Assembly (NCBI GenBank): GCA_012514785.1
Contig: JAAYZP010000546.1
Location: 1-8,103, forward strand
Length of the DNA: 8,103 nt
From: Propionibacterium sp.
GTDB taxonomy: Bacteria > Actinomycetota > Actinomycetes > Propionibacteriales > Propionibacteriaceae
Direction of reading: 5' to 3'
Under the pieces are notes generated by a model, which ran no database searches, was not told where the DNA came from, and saw only the letters and a program-made list of their open reading frames with translations. Position numbers and translations under genes: made by a program. Of this stretch, positions 5,560 through 8,103 are shown piece by piece. Position 1 is the stretch's first letter, and each line of letters begins with the position of its first letter.

Positions 5560-6365
5560 CAGCCCAGTACCTTTCTCAGCGTGGTGCTCAGCCCCTTGGT
5601 GGCCAGTACAACGGCAGCGACGACGGCGCCCGGCAGCGTGGTGAGCCACCACGCCGTCGCCAAATAGTCCCGGCCCTCGGCGATGAGCAGGCCCCATTCC
5701 GGAGTGGGTGGTGGCGCACCGTAACCGAGGAACCCGAGCGTGGCGATCTGCAGGATCGCGCTGCCGAACTGGAGCGCGACCAGCGCGACCACTGGGGCCA
5801 TCGAGTTGGGGACGATGTGGCGTACCAGCACGCTGCCGAAGCTGCCTCCACTGCCGAAGGCCGCCTCGACGTAGTCGGTGGCCCTCACCTCCACCACCTG
5901 GGAACGCGCGAGTCTGGCGAACGTCGCCACGGAGGTGACGCCCACGGCGATGGCGGCGTTGGTGGTGCCGAAGCCGAGGAGGATCACGACGCTCAGGGCG
6001 AGCAGTAGCCCCGGGATGGCGAGCAGCACGTCAACGATCCGCATCAGGATGTCGTCGACGATGCCGCCGACGGCCCCAGCGACGATACCCATCGTCGTGC
6101 CTGTGACGCACCCGATCGTGACGGCGGCGGCACCTCCCGTGAGCGAGTGCACGGAGCCGGCGACGACGCGGGAGAACAGGTCGCGACCCGTCGCATCGGT
6201 GCCGAACCAGTGCGCGCCGGACGGTGGCTGCAGCGCCTCGCCCGGGGAGCCGGCCAGCGGGTCGTGGGATGCGAACACCCCTGGGAACAGCGCCCAGGAC
6301 GCGACGACGACGATCACCAACAAGGACACCACGACGCTCGGCCGCAGCCAGATGCTCCGGATCAT
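5559..6365 (-). CDS. ABC importer permease, DppC-like
   Basis: 268-residue inner-membrane permease of the Dpp/Opp family. A hydrophobic N-terminal segment (about 10-31) is followed by the family's entry motif FGTDATGRDLFSRVVAG (54-70), then several membrane segments (about 76-100, 112-133, 137-151, 190-213, 240-256). The cytoplasmic coupling loop of the EAA type is VEAAFGSGGSFGSVLVRHI (166-184), which docks on the ATPase. Length is slightly short for DppC (often 270-300), mainly through a short N-terminus. The start is fixed by GGAGGG 7 bases upstream and by a 4-base ATGA overlap with the end of the DppB-like gene. It ends in a TGATG overlap with the ATPase. This tight packing implies coupled translation and fixed stoichiometry. 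Confidence 0.93.
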   Translation of the reverse strand: MIRSIWLRPSVVVSLLVIVVVASWALFPGVFASHDPLAGSPGEALQPPSGAHWFGTDATGRDLFSRVVAGSVHSLTGGAAAVTIGCVTGTTMGIVAGAVGGIVDDILMRIVDVLLAIPGLLLALSVVILLGFGTTNAAIAVGVTSVATFARLARSQVVEVRATDYVEAAFGSGGSFGSVLVRHIVPNSMAPVVALVALQFGSAILQIATLGFLGYGAPPPTPEWGLLIAEGRDYLATAWWLTTLPGAVVAAVVLATKGLSTTLRKVLG

Positions 6366-7291
6366 GCCTTTGCCCTCCTCAGGCGCGGATCGATCACCGG
6401 GTAGAGGAGATCGATGATGAGGTTGATGACGACGAACCCGATCGACGTGAGCACCACCACGGCCTGGATGACGGGGATGTCCCTGTTTCCCACCGCGTCG
6501 ACGGTGAGCGATCCGAGGCCGGTCCGCCCGAACACTTCCTCGGTGATGACCGCACCGGCCACCAACTCTCCGAACAACACGCCGGCGATGGTGATGGCGG
6601 GGATGAGCGCGTTCTTCGCGACGTTGCGCCACAGCAGCCACCACTCGCTTGCCCCGCGCGCGCGGACCACCCCGACGAAGGGGCGGTCGAGCACCTCGTC
6701 GAGACTGCGGATCAGCACCTGCGCCAGCGGCGCGGAGATCGGGACGCTGATCGTGAGCGCAGGCAGGATGAGCGCCTGCAGGCCCTCGGCGCCGATGACC
6801 GGCACCCAGCCCAACCGGAAGGAGAAGATCTGGATCAGCATGATCGCGAGCCAGAATGCAGGGATGGAGACGAACAGCGCCGGCACCGAGCGCATCAAGC
6901 TCTGCAGCCACCCGAACGGGCCGAAGGTCGCCAGACCGGCGAGCGGGACGGCGACGACGACAGCCAGCAGGAACCCGGTCCCGGCCAGCACCACCGTCGC
7001 CGGGAGAGCGGTGACCACCAGCTCGGAGACGTCAGCACCGGTCTGGATGGAGGTGCCGAAGTCGCCGGTCAGGAAGTTCCCGAGGGTGGTCAGGTATTGG
7101 CGCCAGATGGGCTCGTCGGCCCCGTACAGGACGCGTAGCTCCTCGATCTGCGCCGGGGTGAGCCCCAGGTCGGGGCTCTCGTAGCGGGCCAGGATCCCGT
7201 CGCCCGGCAGCGCCTGCATCAGCAGGAAGGTGGCTGTGAATGCGATGAAGACCACCAGCACTGCCTGCCCGATACGCCTCAGGACATACAT
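6362..7291 (-). CDS. ABC importer permease, DppB-like
   Basis: 309-residue inner-membrane permease, normal length for DppB. It begins MYVLRRIGQAVLVVFIAFT with the first membrane helix (about 7-27), then the periplasmic region containing LPGDGI (28-33), the YGADEPIWRQYLTTL (56-70) and GDFGTSIQTG (76-85) motifs typical of DppB, and further helices (about 97-123, 136-157, 173-195, 228-251, 273-297). The ATPase-coupling loop is VRARGASEWWLLWRNVAKNA (209-228). ATG at 7291 has a strong AAGGAG 5 bases upstream. It follows the solute-binding protein after a 69-base gap that contains a strong hairpin, and overlaps the DppC-like gene by ATGA. Confidence 0.94.
   Translation of the reverse strand: MYVLRRIGQAVLVVFIAFTATFLLMQALPGDGILARYESPDLGLTPAQIEELRVLYGADEPIWRQYLTTLGNFLTGDFGTSIQTGADVSELVVTALPATVVLAGTGFLLAVVVAVPLAGLATFGPFGWLQSLMRSVPALFVSIPAFWLAIMLIQIFSFRLGWVPVIGAEGLQALILPALTISVPISAPLAQVLIRSLDEVLDRPFVGVVRARGASEWWLLWRNVAKNALIPAITIAGVLFGELVAGAVITEEVFGRTGLGSLTVDAVGNRDIPVIQAVVVLTSIGFVVINLIIDLLYPVIDPRLRRAKA
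6373..6378 (-). promoter_or_regulatory. Ribosome binding site of the DppC-like permease
   Basis: GGAGGG on the minus strand, 7 bases before the ATG at 6365, within the end of the DppB-like gene. It supports 6365 over the longer in-frame reading that extends to 6911. Confidence 0.65.
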
Positions 7292-7296
7292 CTGTT

Positions 7297-7302
7297 CTCC
7301 TT
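7297..7302 (-). promoter_or_regulatory. Ribosome binding site of the DppB-like permease
   Basis: AAGGAG on the minus strand, 5 bases before the ATG at 7291: a near-ideal Shine-Dalgarno that restarts translation after the intergenic hairpin. Confidence 0.7.
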
Positions 7303-7321
7303 CCTCACGGCCGCATTCGTC

Positions 7322-7346
7322 CCCGGGCGGGTGGGGCCCGCCCGGG
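7322..7346 (-). repeat. Strong intergenic stem-loop between binding-protein and permease genes
   Basis: Perfect 10-base-pair all-G/C stem (arms 7322-7331 and 7337-7346) with a 5-base loop, starting 14 bases after the binding-protein stop codon. There is no T-run following it on the minus strand, so it is not a standard intrinsic terminator. Hairpins at this place in importer operons commonly protect the binding-protein mRNA 3' end or partly terminate, so that more binding protein than permease is made. That role is inferred here. Confidence 0.7.
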
Positions 7347-7360
7347 ACCGAGGGTTGTTG

Positions 7361-8103
7361 TTAGCCGTCGAGCCGTGCGGAATAGAAGCTTGGCCGGCCC
7401 ACCGATTCGGTGCCGAAGCCCTCCACCGAGCCATGTACGCCGTACACGACGGGTTCCTCGAACAGCGGCAATATGTACGCGTGCTCGCTCAGGTGATCCT
7501 GGGCGGCGGCGCTCGCTGCGGCACGATCATCCGCCTCCGCCTGGGATGCCACCTCGTCGAGCAGACGGTCCAGTTCAGGGTCGGCGACCGTGCCGGTCGC
7601 ACCGTCGCCGTTCAGCAGCACGTTGCGGTTCTCCGAGTGCCACTGGCTCTTGATGACGTCGTACTCCGCGCGCCCCACCATCTGGTGGTAGATCTGCACC
7701 TGCTCCAGGTCAAATGCGGCGGCGTTCTGGGCCGCCTGGTCGCCGGAGATGATGTTCACCTCGATGCCCAACTGCCCGAGCTGGTCCTGGATCATGGTCA
7801 GCACGTCCTCGGGTCGGGGCAGGGGCAGCGCGACGTTGAAGGTCACGCTGAGCCGCTCGCCGGCCTTGGTGAGGATTCCGTCGGGCCCCGGTTCCCAGCC
7901 GGCTTCCGCCAGGAGACGCGCGGCTTCCTCGGGATCGTGGACGTAGTGCTGGGACTGGTCCGTGTAGCCGAGCGCGGTTCGCGCCAGCGGTCCCGTGGCC
8001 AGCGGGTAGGAGTCGGTGTAGAGCGCCTCGACGATGCCCTCCCTGTCGATCCCGGCGATGATGGCCTGCCGGACGCGGATATCCTCCAGCAGGGGGTGCC
8101 TGA
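7361..8103 (-). CDS. Extracellular solute-binding protein, family 5 (DppA/OppA-like), N-terminal part outside window
   Basis: The last 246 residues of the substrate-capturing component, open to the right edge. At the edge it reads RHPLLEDIRVRQAIIAGIDR, matching the family-5 motif that precedes a substrate-binding loop, followed by the PLATGPLA segment and DPEEAARLLAEAGWEPGPDG, all standard for DppA-type proteins. The later LGQLGIEVNI and PELDRLLDEVASQAEADDR segments are the usual domain-closing elements. The signal peptide, lipobox and roughly half of the protein lie beyond 8103, so export and lipid anchoring cannot be checked here. It is the first visible gene of the importer operon; the operon promoter is outside the window. 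Ligand unknown: family members bind peptides, opines, nickel chelates, glutathione and sugars. Confidence 0.92.
   Translation of the reverse strand, partial: RHPLLEDIRVRQAIIAGIDREGIVEALYTDSYPLATGPLARTALGYTDQSQHYVHDPEEAARLLAEAGWEPGPDGILTKAGERLSVTFNVALPLPRPEDVLTMIQDQLGQLGIEVNIISGDQAAQNAAAFDLEQVQIYHQMVGRAEYDVIKSQWHSENRNVLLNGDGATGTVADPELDRLLDEVASQAEADDRAAASAAAQDHLSEHAYILPLFEEPVVYGVHGSVEGFGTESVGRPSFYSARLDG

Noticed and set aside
1..8103. Mobile elements, CRISPR arrays, tRNA or rRNA genes, or foreign DNA by composition
   Set aside because: No transposase, direct-repeat array, tRNA-like cloverleaf or rRNA sequence was recognised, and base composition looks even across the window.

Overview
The window is very G+C-rich and gene-dense, with short gaps, Shine-Dalgarno (SD) motifs, and protein families typical of a free-living Actinomycetota bacterium. 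One short gene appears to be leaderless, which is common in that phylum. I cannot name the genus. I see no tRNA, rRNA, CRISPR array or insertion sequence.

Layout. (1) On the minus strand, positions 1-1976 hold a two-gene unit: a VOC/glyoxalase-like protein followed with no gap by an M20D-type metallo-amidohydrolase that runs off the left edge within a few residues of its expected end. (2) Positions 1977-2152 are a divergent control region with an inverted repeat, a tandem direct repeat and a good -10 box (TATAGT). (3) On the plus strand, 7 bases after that -10 box, a 22-codon ORF begins directly at the predicted transcription start and ends in Pro-Cys-Cys-Cys-Arg-stop. After a 107-base leader comes a winged-helix (OmpR/PhoB-type C-terminal domain) regulator without a receiver domain. 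(4) On the minus strand, from the right edge back to 2919, lies a compact operon: solute-binding protein (partial), two permeases and a fused double ATPase (a complete Dpp/Opp-type importer), then a luciferase-like flavin monooxygenase. Its last gene meets the regulator tail to tail, and one CTAG supplies both stop codons.

How it may work together. The polycysteine leaderless ORF resembles the cysteine-responsive attenuators described in mycobacteria. It suggests that the regulator is made when cysteine (sulfur) is scarce. An importer, a flavin monooxygenase and an M20 amidohydrolase are the kinds of parts used in the Bacillus yxe/ytm pathways, which take up S-substituted cysteines and release their sulfur. 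The best reading is therefore a cysteine-sensing organosulfur scavenging locus. The polycysteine ORF and the protein families are visible in the sequence; substrate and regulation are inferred.
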